DNA from: Lachnoclostridium sp. An181
GTDB taxonomy: Bacteria > Bacillota > Clostridia > Lachnospirales > Lachnospiraceae
Length of the DNA stretch: 64,000 nt
Direction of reading: 5' to 3'
Assembly (NCBI RefSeq): GCF_002160325.1
Contig: NZ_NFKJ01000009.1
Location: 1 to 64,000 of the forward strand
The notes under the pieces are model-generated. The model was not told the origin of the DNA, searched no databases, and saw nothing but the letters and a program-made list of their open reading frames with translations. Of this stretch, positions 35,981 through 44,303 are shown one piece after another; position 1 is the first letter of the stretch, and each line of letters begins with the position of its first letter. The translations under genes and the position numbers were made by a program.

Positions 35981-38854
35981 TTATTTACTTGTTTCATCTT
36001 TTTTCTTCCAAACAAACGCTGCTGCTACGGCCGCCAGTATACCAGCTGCTGCCATTGCGGATGCATTTGTGGAATCTCCTGTCTTTGCAGATTTTTCTAC
36101 TGTCTTCTGCACGTTATCCGCGGTATTTGTTTTTTCTGCGCTGTTGTCTGTCGTTGATGCCGCTGTACTTGTCTGTGCATTTGCAACGATCTCCTTTTCC
36201 GTTTCAGCCGCAGGTGTCAGTTTTGCTATTGCTCCTTCGAGGTTTTGTGTCGCTGTTTTTACTTCTTCTGCATTTGCCTGGTCGTCCTCATACACTGCTT
36301 TTGCCTCTGCAAATACAGTTCTAAACACTGCAAAACTTGCTGCTTCGTAATCGTTCTCATTGAGGATTGCTGCTTTGCTCAAAAGTTCTTCAAGCGCTGT
36401 CTTGTCAGGAACTCTCTGAAGTCCTGCCATTGCTGTAAGAAGATTCTGCCATGCATTATTTACATCCTCCTGCATAGCATCTCCGTCTGCCTGCACAGCC
36501 TTTGCAGCATCGAGAGCATCCGTAAATGCATCCTTTCCTTCGTCCAGATATACGGAAAGATCCGCATTCATTGTATCTGCAAGAGCGATCACTTTATCAA
36601 GATCAGTCTTATCGCCTTGTTTGAAGGATAGATACTGCATAACTGTGACGAGTTCCTGCCATGCATTGTCTACCATATCCTGTGTAACAGATGCGTCGCC
36701 GGAATGTACTTTTGCAAGGATATCCTGTGCATTTGCAAGTGCTGCATTGTATCTTTCCACTACAGATGCCACTACCCCGTCTGTGTTTACTCTGTCTGCA
36801 AGAGTCAATGCGTATTCCAATACATCTGTGGAAATTTCCTCTGCTTCTTTTTCTACAACGGCTGTTACTTTTGTCATTGCTTTTCCTCTGCCTTCGGAAG
36901 GAACCGTGACATCAGCGACACCGTCTACTGTGTAGTTTCCGTCTTCATCCATCTTACCTGTTTCGATATCTTCTTCATCCCAGTCTACCTGTACATCTTT
37001 CACCTCTCCTGTTGCCAGGTCAAGGCTCTTGACTGTATCCGGAAGATCCGCTGTTTCGCCCTCTTCTGCCACTACACTGATATCGCTCTCCAGAATATTC
37101 TTTGCAAACGCATCGTTCCAAACTTTAAAGGATGCGTTTAATGTAGCGTTATCTCCTCTTCCGCTGCCAAAGACATTGGTTCCTGCCCATGGCCAAACGC
37201 CCATTCCTACATTGTTTGGCACGTCGTTGATCGTCTTCATGATATTCATGGCATCATCGCCCTGAGACTGAATACTGTATTTGAATCCTACTTCATGGTT
37301 AGGATCTGCCATCCAGTCTGTGACTGTTCCGCTTGCTTTTGGTGAGCACTCTGCAATGTTAAACTGTACACCCGGGAGCATTTTGGAAAGTTCTACAATA
37401 TTGCGCTGTACAGTGTCATATGTACCATGCCAGTCCGGATAGTAGGAAATACCAAGACGGTCTACCATTCCCCCTTTTGCCTCCAGACGTTCTGCAAGTC
37501 CGCTGATCAATGTCTTCACTTTTTCCAGAACAACATCCGGGTCAAGCTGCACTTTATCCTGTCCGGTTGGCTGCTCAAAGACGTTAAAGGCAAAATGCAT
37601 CTCAGTCTGGATATCCAGTCCATTTTCTTCGTTCAGTTTCTGGACTGCCCGGTTTCCTGCGTCCACCAGACAAGACAGATTGTCAATGGAACCTAAAAAT
37701 TCCTGATATGCCTCGGACGTTTTATCTCCGTTCGCCTCTTCGTATTTCATCCATTTGATTCCGCCGCCCGGAGCCAATTCATGGAGTCCTTGATTGTAAT
37801 AATCGTGATGATGTACATACGGTGTGATCTCATCGTATTCCTGCCCCCACATCATACCATTTGTGATTTCATTTCCAATTGCCACGATTGATGGCGCTGT
37901 TCCCTGTTCGATCAGTGTTCCGATAGTCTCATAAGTATAGTCGTAAGTTGCCTGTACCAACTCATCAAAGCTAAGCCCTGCCCATGCATATGGTTTTGGC
38001 TGATTTTGCGGGTCTGACCAGCTGTCCGAATAATGGAAATCAATTGCAAGATTCTGGCCTGCTCCCTTGATCGCTCTTGCCACTCTATATGTATTTTCCG
38101 GTGAACAGTTTCCTGCGCTTTCATTTGGTTTTCCGCTCGTCTCGCTCTTTGGCTCATTCCAGATGCGCAGTCTTATGGTATCCCATCCAAGATCTTTGGT
38201 CAGACCAAAGAAGTTATTTCCGTTCTCAATAGATCCTTCGTCCGTAAATTTTCCGCCGCGGATCCCTTCCACAACAGGATTATTGCCTGCATTGTAATAG
38301 TAGGCATTCGTGTTGCCGCCCTGTTCGGAAGTATCGGAACCATTGTTCATATCCGGGCGCAGATAGTTTATGATCTGGAATTCTTTTAATCCGCCCGCAT
38401 TGCCGGAAATCACATTTAACCGAAGATACCTCAGTCCTTCCATAGAAAAGATATCCGTAAATACTCCGCCCTTTCCCTCGTTTTTGCTGCGGTCTGCTAA
38501 AACTGTCCACTCTTCTCCGTCTTTTGATCCTTCGATTGTATACTTCCATGCATTTGTTCCGTTTGCAAAAACATTTACGATTTTATGGATGGCATCGTAA
38601 CTTCCTCCAAGATCCACATTGAACACTGCCGGAAATTCCTCCGCTACCCAGGCTGTGTCCTCATCCTGATCCATTGCATTTTCTGCATTTCCCGTATCTG
38701 CAGCTGCTGTTACCCAATACTTGCCTGACAAGTTACTTTCCGCTGGTTCATATTCGGCACTTCCTTCCAGCGCCATACTGTTTGACGGAATCATACCGGC
38801 TGCTGTGACTGTCATAGCTGCTGCCAGCAAAATAGACAATACCTTTTTCTTCAT
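35981..38854 (-). CDS. Arabinogalactan endo-beta-1,4-galactanase (GH53), wall-anchored
   Basis: 957 residues from the ATG at 38854; AAAGGAGAG lies upstream and the protein then starts with a signal peptide (MKKKVLSILLAAAMTV). Order: F5/8-type (CBM32-like) domain about 36-165; GH53 barrel about 185-590 with acid/base Glu in AIGNEITNG (E329) and nucleophile Glu in NIAECSPK (E502); Big_4-type Ig-like domain about 595-670; FIVAR module about 675-879; SAKTGD, hydrophobic helix, KKKDETSK. It cleaves beta-1,4-galactan of pectin side chains outside the cell. Earlier in-frame starts give a long basic leader before the signal peptide and are rejected. It is monocistronic with its own terminator. Confidence 0.92.
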   Translation of the reverse strand: MKKKVLSILLAAAMTVTAAGMIPSNSMALEGSAEYEPAESNLSGKYWVTAAADTGNAENAMDQDEDTAWVAEEFPAVFNVDLGGSYDAIHKIVNVFANGTNAWKYTIEGSKDGEEWTVLADRSKNEGKGGVFTDIFSMEGLRYLRLNVISGNAGGLKEFQIINYLRPDMNNGSDTSEQGGNTNAYYYNAGNNPVVEGIRGGKFTDEGSIENGNNFFGLTKDLGWDTIRLRIWNEPKSETSGKPNESAGNCSPENTYRVARAIKGAGQNLAIDFHYSDSWSDPQNQPKPYAWAGLSFDELVQATYDYTYETIGTLIEQGTAPSIVAIGNEITNGMMWGQEYDEITPYVHHHDYYNQGLHELAPGGGIKWMKYEEANGDKTSEAYQEFLGSIDNLSCLVDAGNRAVQKLNEENGLDIQTEMHFAFNVFEQPTGQDKVQLDPDVVLEKVKTLISGLAERLEAKGGMVDRLGISYYPDWHGTYDTVQRNIVELSKMLPGVQFNIAECSPKASGTVTDWMADPNHEVGFKYSIQSQGDDAMNIMKTINDVPNNVGMGVWPWAGTNVFGSGRGDNATLNASFKVWNDAFAKNILESDISVVAEEGETADLPDTVKSLDLATGEVKDVQVDWDEEDIETGKMDEDGNYTVDGVADVTVPSEGRGKAMTKVTAVVEKEAEEISTDVLEYALTLADRVNTDGVVASVVERYNAALANAQDILAKVHSGDASVTQDMVDNAWQELVTVMQYLSFKQGDKTDLDKVIALADTMNADLSVYLDEGKDAFTDALDAAKAVQADGDAMQEDVNNAWQNLLTAMAGLQRVPDKTALEELLSKAAILNENDYEAASFAVFRTVFAEAKAVYEDDQANAEEVKTATQNLEGAIAKLTPAAETEKEIVANAQTSTAASTTDNSAEKTNTADNVQKTVEKSAKTGDSTNASAMAAAGILAAVAAAFVWKKKDETSK
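36218..36832 (-). other. FIVAR module of the GH53 galactanase
   Basis: About 205 residues from STDVLEYALTLADRVN to EGAIAKL, with the shared landmarks MQYLSFKQGDKTDL and RVPDKTALEELL. By eye it is closest to the module of the 234-2366 protein. Confidence 0.75.
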
Positions 38855-38943
38855 CTTTTTCTTCTCTCCTTTCACACTTTTCTTATCCCGTTTTCTTCCG
38901 ACTTGTATTTTCTGTTTTTTCACCCCCATTTTCTCTTTTATTT

Positions 38944-38964
38944 GCAATAGCTTTCTTCTATTGC
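38944..38964. promoter_or_regulatory. Dyad in the GH53 leader, possible operator
   Basis: GCAATAG and its perfect complement CTATTGC are separated by 7 bases, about 90 bases upstream of the start codon and downstream of a possible -10 box. A repressor site for a galactan-responsive regulator is one reading; a small leader hairpin is another. Confidence 0.35.
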
Positions 38965-39106
38965 CTTTCTTTGCTAATGCCTCTGTAAATAATTATATTT
39001 TGAAATAAACTTTTTTTCTATCCTATTTTCTATTATTTTTGTATAATTTTCTATTTAGTTTTTATTAGTTGGTCTATTTATATTTTTAAATTTATTTTTA
39101 TACCAA

Positions 39107-39157
39107 AAAAACAAAACAACCAGCAGTTAAGCAATAATTATTACTCAACTACTGGTT
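39107..39157 (-). terminator. Strong minus-strand terminator downstream of mnmM
   Basis: A 20-bp stem from 39118 to 39157. The three C/A mismatches seen on the plus strand become G-U pairs in the minus-strand RNA, which shows the direction of use. A T-rich tail follows (GTTTTGTTTTTTTGG on the minus strand). It lies about 265 bases past the mnmM stop. Confidence 0.8.
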
Positions 39158-39421
39158 TTATTGTATTTATTTTTAGCAAGAAAGCAATCTCTGCCGGCAA
39201 ATCTCCGAACTTGCATTATTATTGAAATACTAAAATCATCAATAGGGAAGGTTTTTCTAATAATCCGTACTGCAACAAATGCTGCTCACTTAACCAGACC
39301 ACTTTTGGATTTTAGGAAAAGGATATGCCTCCCTGATCATGAAATATCCCATTCTGTCCTTGCAGGACAGAAACGGTATGATATGGCATTGTTTTTTGAA
39401 AGAGAAAAATAGTATCACCGG

Positions 39422-39982
39422 TTACAATTTTACTATCATCACTGGTATGGGCGGGTGATTTGGCCTGTTGTAATACTGGCTCACGATCACAAGATACTTT
39501 TTTGTATCCAAATGATTTAAATAGTCCAGGATTGCATCCCGCTCTTCAAAGCCACTGTCCCCTCCACTGTAAATGCAAAGGCTCATAAGGCCTTTTTTCT
39601 GCAGCAATTTGAGTCCTTCTTCAATAGCCAGAATGCTTGTCTTGGCTTTTGTTGCAAGGGAATGGTCCCCGCCGGGCAAATATCCGAAGTTAAAGACAAT
39701 ACAACTCACTTCCTCTTTTACATATTTTGCCATCTTTTCATGTCCATCCAAAATCAAAAGGGCTCGCTTTAGCAGGCCCTTTTCGTTTAACCTTTTTTCT
39801 GTATTTACAAGCGCCTCCTTTTGAATGTCAAAGGCATAGACCTTGCCATTCTCACCGACAAGGCTGCAGAGTTTTTCCGTATCATTTCCATTTCCGGCAG
39901 TGGCATCCACACACACATCCCCTGGCTTTACATGTTCCTCCATAAAATGGTGGCACCACTGCGTGATCTGATAATTTTTCAT
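39422..39982 (-). CDS. mnmM: tRNA/rRNA methyltransferase of the YtqB/MnmM family
   Basis: 186 residues, a class I SAM methyltransferase: VCVDATAGNGNDTEKL (SAM motif I), VYAFDIQKEA (motif II), and the family stretch FNFGYLPGGDHS. B. subtilis YtqB was shown to be MnmM, which methylates the wobble base nm5s2U of tRNA; older annotations call it a putative rRNA methylase. It lies 7 bases after hflX. Confidence 0.85.
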   Translation of the reverse strand: MKNYQITQWCHHFMEEHVKPGDVCVDATAGNGNDTEKLCSLVGENGKVYAFDIQKEALVNTEKRLNEKGLLKRALLILDGHEKMAKYVKEEVSCIVFNFGYLPGGDHSLATKAKTSILAIEEGLKLLQKKGLMSLCIYSGGDSGFEERDAILDYLNHLDTKKYLVIVSQYYNRPNHPPIPVMIVKL

Positions 39983-39989
39983 CTTGTTT

Positions 39990-41249
39990 TTATTTTCCTT
40001 TTCCTAAAAGTTCTTTTCCTATATCCACCGGCACATAGGCGCGCACAAACACACCTTCTTCCCGGTACTCTTCTTCCAAAAGTTCCCCGTACTTGCGGAT
40101 GGTCTGGATCTTCCCCGCCTCCTCATACGGATAGACATGCTCGATCGCCATCTTGCCCTTGCGAAGTATCTGCTCCAGGCTCTCCGTCAACCTGTCAAGC
40201 CCCATCCCCGTCTTTGCGGAAATAAAGACGACTTCATCTGCCTGGAAATCTTTTGCCGTACCGGAAACTCCTTCTTTGTCCTGCTTGTTAAATGCTGTCA
40301 GTATAGGTTTGTCCACAACCTCAAGCCCTCTTAACGTCTCATAGACTGTGTACATCTGCTGCTCCATCTGCGGGTTTGACGCATCCACCACATGCAGGAT
40401 CACATCCGCATATTTCGCCTCTTCCAATGTACTCTTGAATGCTTCGATCAGATGATGGGGAAGTTTCCGGATAAACCCGACTGTATCTGTCAAAAGGATC
40501 TCCTGGCCGCTTGGAAGTTTCAAATTTCTCGTCGTTGGATCCAGGGTAGCAAACAACTGATCCTCCTCCAAAACACCTGCTCCTGTCAATGTATTTAAAA
40601 GCGTGGACTTGCCCGCATTCGTGTATCCCACTATAGCGATCACCGGAATCTTTGTGCGAAGTCTCTGTTCCCGTGTGATCTCCCTGTGTTTCCTCACTTC
40701 TTTTAATTCTCTGGAAAGCTGGGCAATTCTGTTTTTGATAAGGCGCCGGTCCATCTCCAGTTTCTTTTCTCCAGGTCCCCTTGTGCCGATTCCGCCTCCA
40801 AGCCTTGACATGGCGCGGCCAAATCCTGTCAGCCTGCTCTGTCTGTATTTTAACTGCGCAAGCTCCACCTGGATCTTTCCCTCGCTTGTCTTTGCGCGGC
40901 CTGCAAAAATATCCAGGATCAAAAGAGTCCTGTCCATGACTTTTGCGTCCAGCTCCTCCTGCAGGTTGTTCATCTGTGCAGGCGTGAGCTCATCATCACA
41001 GATGATCCCGTCTGCATCCGTCTCCCAGATAAGCTCCTTGATCTCATCGATCTTCCCTTTCCCCACATATGTGGCCGGATGGACGCTCTCCCTGTTCTGG
41101 ATGACAGCGCCGACTGTCACAGCCCCTGCTGTCTTTGCAAGTTCTTCCAGTTCTTTCATAGAATTTTCGGTGTCATCGCCCTCCCTGGCACTGACACCGA
41201 CCAATATCACTCGTTCCTTCTCCTGTTTTAATTCAATCAACTCTGCCAT
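39990..41249 (-). CDS. hflX: GTPase HflX
   Basis: 419 residues. An N-terminal HflX domain (AELAQLKYRQSRLTG and GGGIGTRGPGEKKLE linkers) and a G domain with G1 GYTNAGKST, G3 DTVGFIRKLP and G4 FNKQD. It binds the large ribosomal subunit and helps split stalled ribosomes. It is placed between a TPR lipoprotein gene (10 bases) and mnmM. Confidence 0.97.
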   Translation of the reverse strand: MAELIELKQEKERVILVGVSAREGDDTENSMKELEELAKTAGAVTVGAVIQNRESVHPATYVGKGKIDEIKELIWETDADGIICDDELTPAQMNNLQEELDAKVMDRTLLILDIFAGRAKTSEGKIQVELAQLKYRQSRLTGFGRAMSRLGGGIGTRGPGEKKLEMDRRLIKNRIAQLSRELKEVRKHREITREQRLRTKIPVIAIVGYTNAGKSTLLNTLTGAGVLEEDQLFATLDPTTRNLKLPSGQEILLTDTVGFIRKLPHHLIEAFKSTLEEAKYADVILHVVDASNPQMEQQMYTVYETLRGLEVVDKPILTAFNKQDKEGVSGTAKDFQADEVVFISAKTGMGLDRLTESLEQILRKGKMAIEHVYPYEEAGKIQTIRKYGELLEEEYREEGVFVRAYVPVDIGKELLGKGK

Positions 41250-41259
41250 AAATCTTCCT

Positions 41260-41790
41260 TTACCTAGTTCTCAAAAATTGGGCCTCTCTCGCCGCTTTCT
41301 CATCATCCGGGTATTCTTTCACATAGGCCTCGATAGCCTCTTTTGCCTCATCCCATTTTGCCTGTTTCTCATAACAGATGACCTGGTTATACTTCATCTC
41401 CTGCACAAGCTCTTTGCTGTCCTCCTCAAGCGCCAGACCTTTTTCAAAATATCCTTGCGCTTCCGCAAATTTTTCTTCCTCCATAGCGCTGCATGCCATG
41501 AGATTGTAGAGGGATGCAGTTTCCTGCACGCCGTTTTCCAGCGCGCCCTCAAGAGACTCCCTTGCTTTTGTATATTCCCCCATTTCCCAGTAAGCCATAC
41601 CAAGACCTTTATAAGCCTGCCCAAGTTCCTCGCTTTTTCCGTTTTGAACAGCTTCCGAAAAACTTTCCGCGGCCTTTTCATAATTTTCTTCGTTCAGATA
41701 CTCTACCCCTTTGTCAATCTGGCTTGCCTGGCATCCACTCAGCACAAATACCGCGCCAAGCGCCAAGGCCGCCACCTTCTTTTTATTCAT
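41260..41790 (-). CDS. Lipoprotein with TPR repeats
   Basis: 176 residues. Signal peptide with a lipobox (VFVLSGCQ, acylated Cys at about 20). The rest is at least three tetratricopeptide-like helix pairs (YLNEENYEKAAESF, KGLGMAYWEMGEYTKA, EEKFAEAQGYFEKGLAL). TPR lipoproteins act as assembly scaffolds outside the membrane; no specific role can be given. Confidence 0.9.
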   Translation of the reverse strand: MNKKKVAALALGAVFVLSGCQASQIDKGVEYLNEENYEKAAESFSEAVQNGKSEELGQAYKGLGMAYWEMGEYTKARESLEGALENGVQETASLYNLMACSAMEEEKFAEAQGYFEKGLALEEDSKELVQEMKYNQVICYEKQAKWDEAKEAIEAYVKEYPDDEKAAREAQFLRTR

Positions 41791-41812
41791 ATTCTCCTCC
41801 TGATTGTTATGG

Positions 41813-42196
41813 TCATTCTTTGATATGTTCCATTCCCTGACTCATAATGGTTTGAATATGTCCATCTGCCAGAGAATAATACACGGTTTTTCCATCCCGC
41901 CTGTTTTTTACAAGTTTCATCTGTTTCAACACCCGAAGCTGGTGAGAAATCGCAGACTGGGACATTTCCAAAAGCTCCGCCAGATCGCACACACACATTT
42001 CAGACGAGAGCAGTGCATACAGAATACGGATTCTGGTACCGTCGCCAAACACCTTAAAAAAATCTGCCAGCTCTTTTAAATCCTCCTGCTTTGGCATGCC
42101 CCTTTTCACCTGTTCTATTACGCCATCGTGGATATGCACACTTTCGCAGCACTCCACTTCCATATTTTCTTTTTTCATCTTCTTCACTCTTTTCAT
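41813..42196 (-). CDS. ArsR/SmtB-family metal-sensing repressor
   Basis: About 127 residues from the ATG at 42196; starts at 42211 (overlapping ung) or further in are also possible. The helix-turn-helix is SQSAISHQLRVLKQMKLV, and CVCDLAELL is the alpha-3 metal-site region. Extra cysteines lie at the N terminus (VECCESVHIHDG), as in CadC-like sensors of Cd, Pb or Zn. No efflux ATPase or other metal gene is beside it, so its target is not obvious. Confidence 0.88.
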   Translation of the reverse strand: MKRVKKMKKENMEVECCESVHIHDGVIEQVKRGMPKQEDLKELADFFKVFGDGTRIRILYALLSSEMCVCDLAELLEMSQSAISHQLRVLKQMKLVKNRRDGKTVYYSLADGHIQTIMSQGMEHIKE

Positions 42197-42198
42197 GT

Positions 42199-42882
42199 TT
42201 ATGCCTGCCACAGCTCATCAATCTGCCAGTCTATCGGCTCCACGCCGTGGGCCTGTAAAAATTCATTCGTTTTGCTAAACGGCCTGCTGCCGAAAAATCC
42301 ACGGTATGCAGAAAGCGGGCTTGGATGCGGCGCCTCCAGGATGAGATGTTTGGGATTGTTCAGCATACTTTTTTTCATCTGGGCAGGTCTTCCCCAAAGA
42401 ATGAATACGATAGGGCGATCCTGTCCATTCAACGCCCGGATAGCTGCGTCCGTAAACTCTTCCCAGCCAATCCCTCTGTGGGAATTCGCCTGATGAGCAC
42501 GCACAGTCAAAACAGTATTTAAAAGGAGCACTCCCTGCTTTGCCCACTTAGTCAGATACCCGTGGGTTGGAATGGTGCATCCAAGATCATCGTGCAATTC
42601 CTGATAAATGTTTACAAGCGACGGGGGAATCTCCACTTCCGGTTTTACGGAAAAGCAGAGCCCATGGGCCTGTCCATCCCCATGGTAAGGGTCCTGTCCA
42701 AGGATGACAACCTTCACATCCTTTAGAGGTGTCAGGTGAAATGCATTGAAAATATCGTTCGCAGGAGGATAAATCCTCCTCGTCCTGTACTCGTGGTTTA
42801 CTGTGTCGTAAAGTTTCTTATAGTAAGGCTTGTGGAACTCCTCTCCAAGGGCCTCAAGCCAGTCGTTATTGATCGCTCCCAT
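42199..42882 (-). CDS. ung: Uracil-DNA glycosylase
   Basis: 227 residues, family 1. The catalytic GQDPYHG motif (with FSVKP following) and the C-terminal HPSPLSAYRGFFG motif are intact. It removes uracil from DNA. It lies 4 bases after hisF, apparently in the hisH-hisF transcript. Confidence 0.97.
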   Translation of the reverse strand: MGAINNDWLEALGEEFHKPYYKKLYDTVNHEYRTRRIYPPANDIFNAFHLTPLKDVKVVILGQDPYHGDGQAHGLCFSVKPEVEIPPSLVNIYQELHDDLGCTIPTHGYLTKWAKQGVLLLNTVLTVRAHQANSHRGIGWEEFTDAAIRALNGQDRPIVFILWGRPAQMKKSMLNNPKHLILEAPHPSPLSAYRGFFGSRPFSKTNEFLQAHGVEPIDWQIDELWQA

Positions 42883-42886
42883 ATCA

Positions 42887-43660
42887 TTACTCCTGATCTT
42901 CCAAGCGCACGGAAATCCCTTCCCTGCGCAGGTATTCTTTCACTTCTCTGATTTCCAGTTCTTTATAATGAAACAGCGATGCCGCCAGCGCAGCGTCCGC
43001 TCCTCCTTTTGTCAGTGCGTCCCTAAAATGGGCAAGCGTCCCTGCTCCGCCGGATGCAATGACCGGAATGGATACTGCCTCTGCCACTGCCTTTGTCAAT
43101 TCCAGATCATAGCCCGCTTTTGTACCATCACAATCCATACTTGTCAAAAGAATCTCCCCTGCGCCAAGCTCTTCCGCTTTTTTCGCCCATTCTATGGCAT
43201 CGATCCCCACATCTACTCTTCCGCCGTTTTTGTAGATATTCCATCCGCTTTTGTCTTCCCTCTTTTTTGCGTCAATGGCAACAACCACACATTGGCTGCC
43301 AAACTTTTGTGCAGCCTCATAAATCAGATTCGGATTGGCAATGGCTGCGGAATTCACAGAAATCTTATCCGCGCCTTCCCTCAAGATCTCCCTGAAATCC
43401 TCTACTGTGCGGATACCGCCTCCTACAGTGAAAGGTATAAACACACTCTCGGCAACCTTTCTCACCATATCCACAACCGTTTTTCTCTCATCGGATGAGG
43501 CGGTGATATCCAGAAACACAAGCTCGTCTGCTCCTGCGGCATCATAGGCTTTTGCGATCTCCACCGGATCCCCGGCATCTCTTAATTTTACAAAATTCAC
43601 ACCTTTTACCACACGCCCTGCGTGCACATCCAGGCATGGAATGATTCTCTTCGTAAACAT
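42887..43660 (-). CDS. hisF: Imidazole glycerol phosphate synthase, cyclase subunit
   Basis: 257 residues, slightly longer than usual at the C terminus (ISVRLEDQE). Marks: [17 protein letters not shown] with the catalytic Asp, FLDITAS, and [10 protein letters not shown]. It uses ammonia from HisH to close the imidazole ring. One base separates it from hisH. Confidence 0.97.
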   Translation of the reverse strand: MFTKRIIPCLDVHAGRVVKGVNFVKLRDAGDPVEIAKAYDAAGADELVFLDITASSDERKTVVDMVRKVAESVFIPFTVGGGIRTVEDFREILREGADKISVNSAAIANPNLIYEAAQKFGSQCVVVAIDAKKREDKSGWNIYKNGGRVDVGIDAIEWAKKAEELGAGEILLTSMDCDGTKAGYDLELTKAVAEAVSIPVIASGGAGTLAHFRDALTKGGADAALAASLFHYKELEIREVKEYLRREGISVRLEDQE

Positions 43661-43661
43661 G

Positions 43662-44276
43662 CTATCCCTCCTGCAGCCTTACAAAATTCTTTAAAATCTG
43701 AAGTCCCACGCTGCTGCTTTTTTCCGGGTGGAATTGGCAGGCAAACACATTGTCCTTTTCCACGGACGCATGAATCCTTGTACTGTAATCTGTCACTGCT
43801 TTTACAATCTTTTTATCCTCAGCTTTCAAATAGTAGGAATGTACAAAATAGACATATGGATTACCCTCCAGACCTTTAAAAAGTCTTCCGCTATTGGTGA
43901 GTTCCAGAGAATTCCAACCCATATGCGGTATCTTAAGTCCTTCTTTGTCCGGAATCCTTAAAATCTCTCCCTTTAAAATCCCAAGACCTTCCACCCCAGG
44001 GGTCTCTTCACTTCTCTCAAACAAAAGCTGCAGTCCAAGACAAATGCCGAGAAACGGTGTCCCTCTTTCTGTCACTTCTTTTATCACACTCTCCAGGCCA
44101 AACCGCCTGATGTTTCCCATCGCATCGCCGAAAGCTCCCACTCCTGGCAGGATCACTTTGTCAGCGCTCAAAATTTCTTTTGCGTCCCGGCTAATACATA
44201 CGTCTTCACCAAGGTACAAAAGCGCCTTCTCCACACTCTTGATATTCCCGGCATCGTAATCGATTATCGCTATCAT
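43662..44276 (-). CDS. hisH: Imidazole glycerol phosphate synthase, glutaminase subunit
   Basis: 204 residues. Class I amidotransferase with the nucleophile Cys in [11 protein letters not shown] and the His-Glu pair in CQFHPEKSS. It supplies ammonia to HisF. The other his genes are not in the window. Confidence 0.97.
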   Translation of the reverse strand: MIAIIDYDAGNIKSVEKALLYLGEDVCISRDAKEILSADKVILPGVGAFGDAMGNIRRFGLESVIKEVTERGTPFLGICLGLQLLFERSEETPGVEGLGILKGEILRIPDKEGLKIPHMGWNSLELTNSGRLFKGLEGNPYVYFVHSYYLKAEDKKIVKAVTDYSTRIHASVEKDNVFACQFHPEKSSSVGLQILKNFVRLQEG

Positions 44277-44303
44277 CTTTCCACAGCCTTTCCGTTTTTT
44301 GTT

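Larger units (their letters stand above)
38855..39421. other. Long A/T-rich spacer upstream of the GH53 gene
   Basis: About 570 bases with no gene I can support. It holds the GH53 leader with a GCAATAG/CTATTGC dyad (38944-38964), a TATAAT-like box (plus ATTATA at 38992-38997) without a convincing -35, the terminator at 39107-39157, and a TTCTGTCC/GGACAGAA hairpin at 39352-39372. An 83-codon plus-strand frame at 39161-39412 has no recognisable product. Confidence 0.6.

Noticed and set aside
39161-39412. Plus-strand 83-codon frame in the spacer upstream of the GH53 gene
   Set aside because: No convincing ribosome site, no domain recognised, and it would be the only plus-strand gene in the window.
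40603-41823. Plus-strand open frame of about 406 codons opposite hflX and the TPR gene
   Set aside because: It crosses two real genes in antisense and has Ser/Phe/Leu-rich shadow composition and no recognisable domain.
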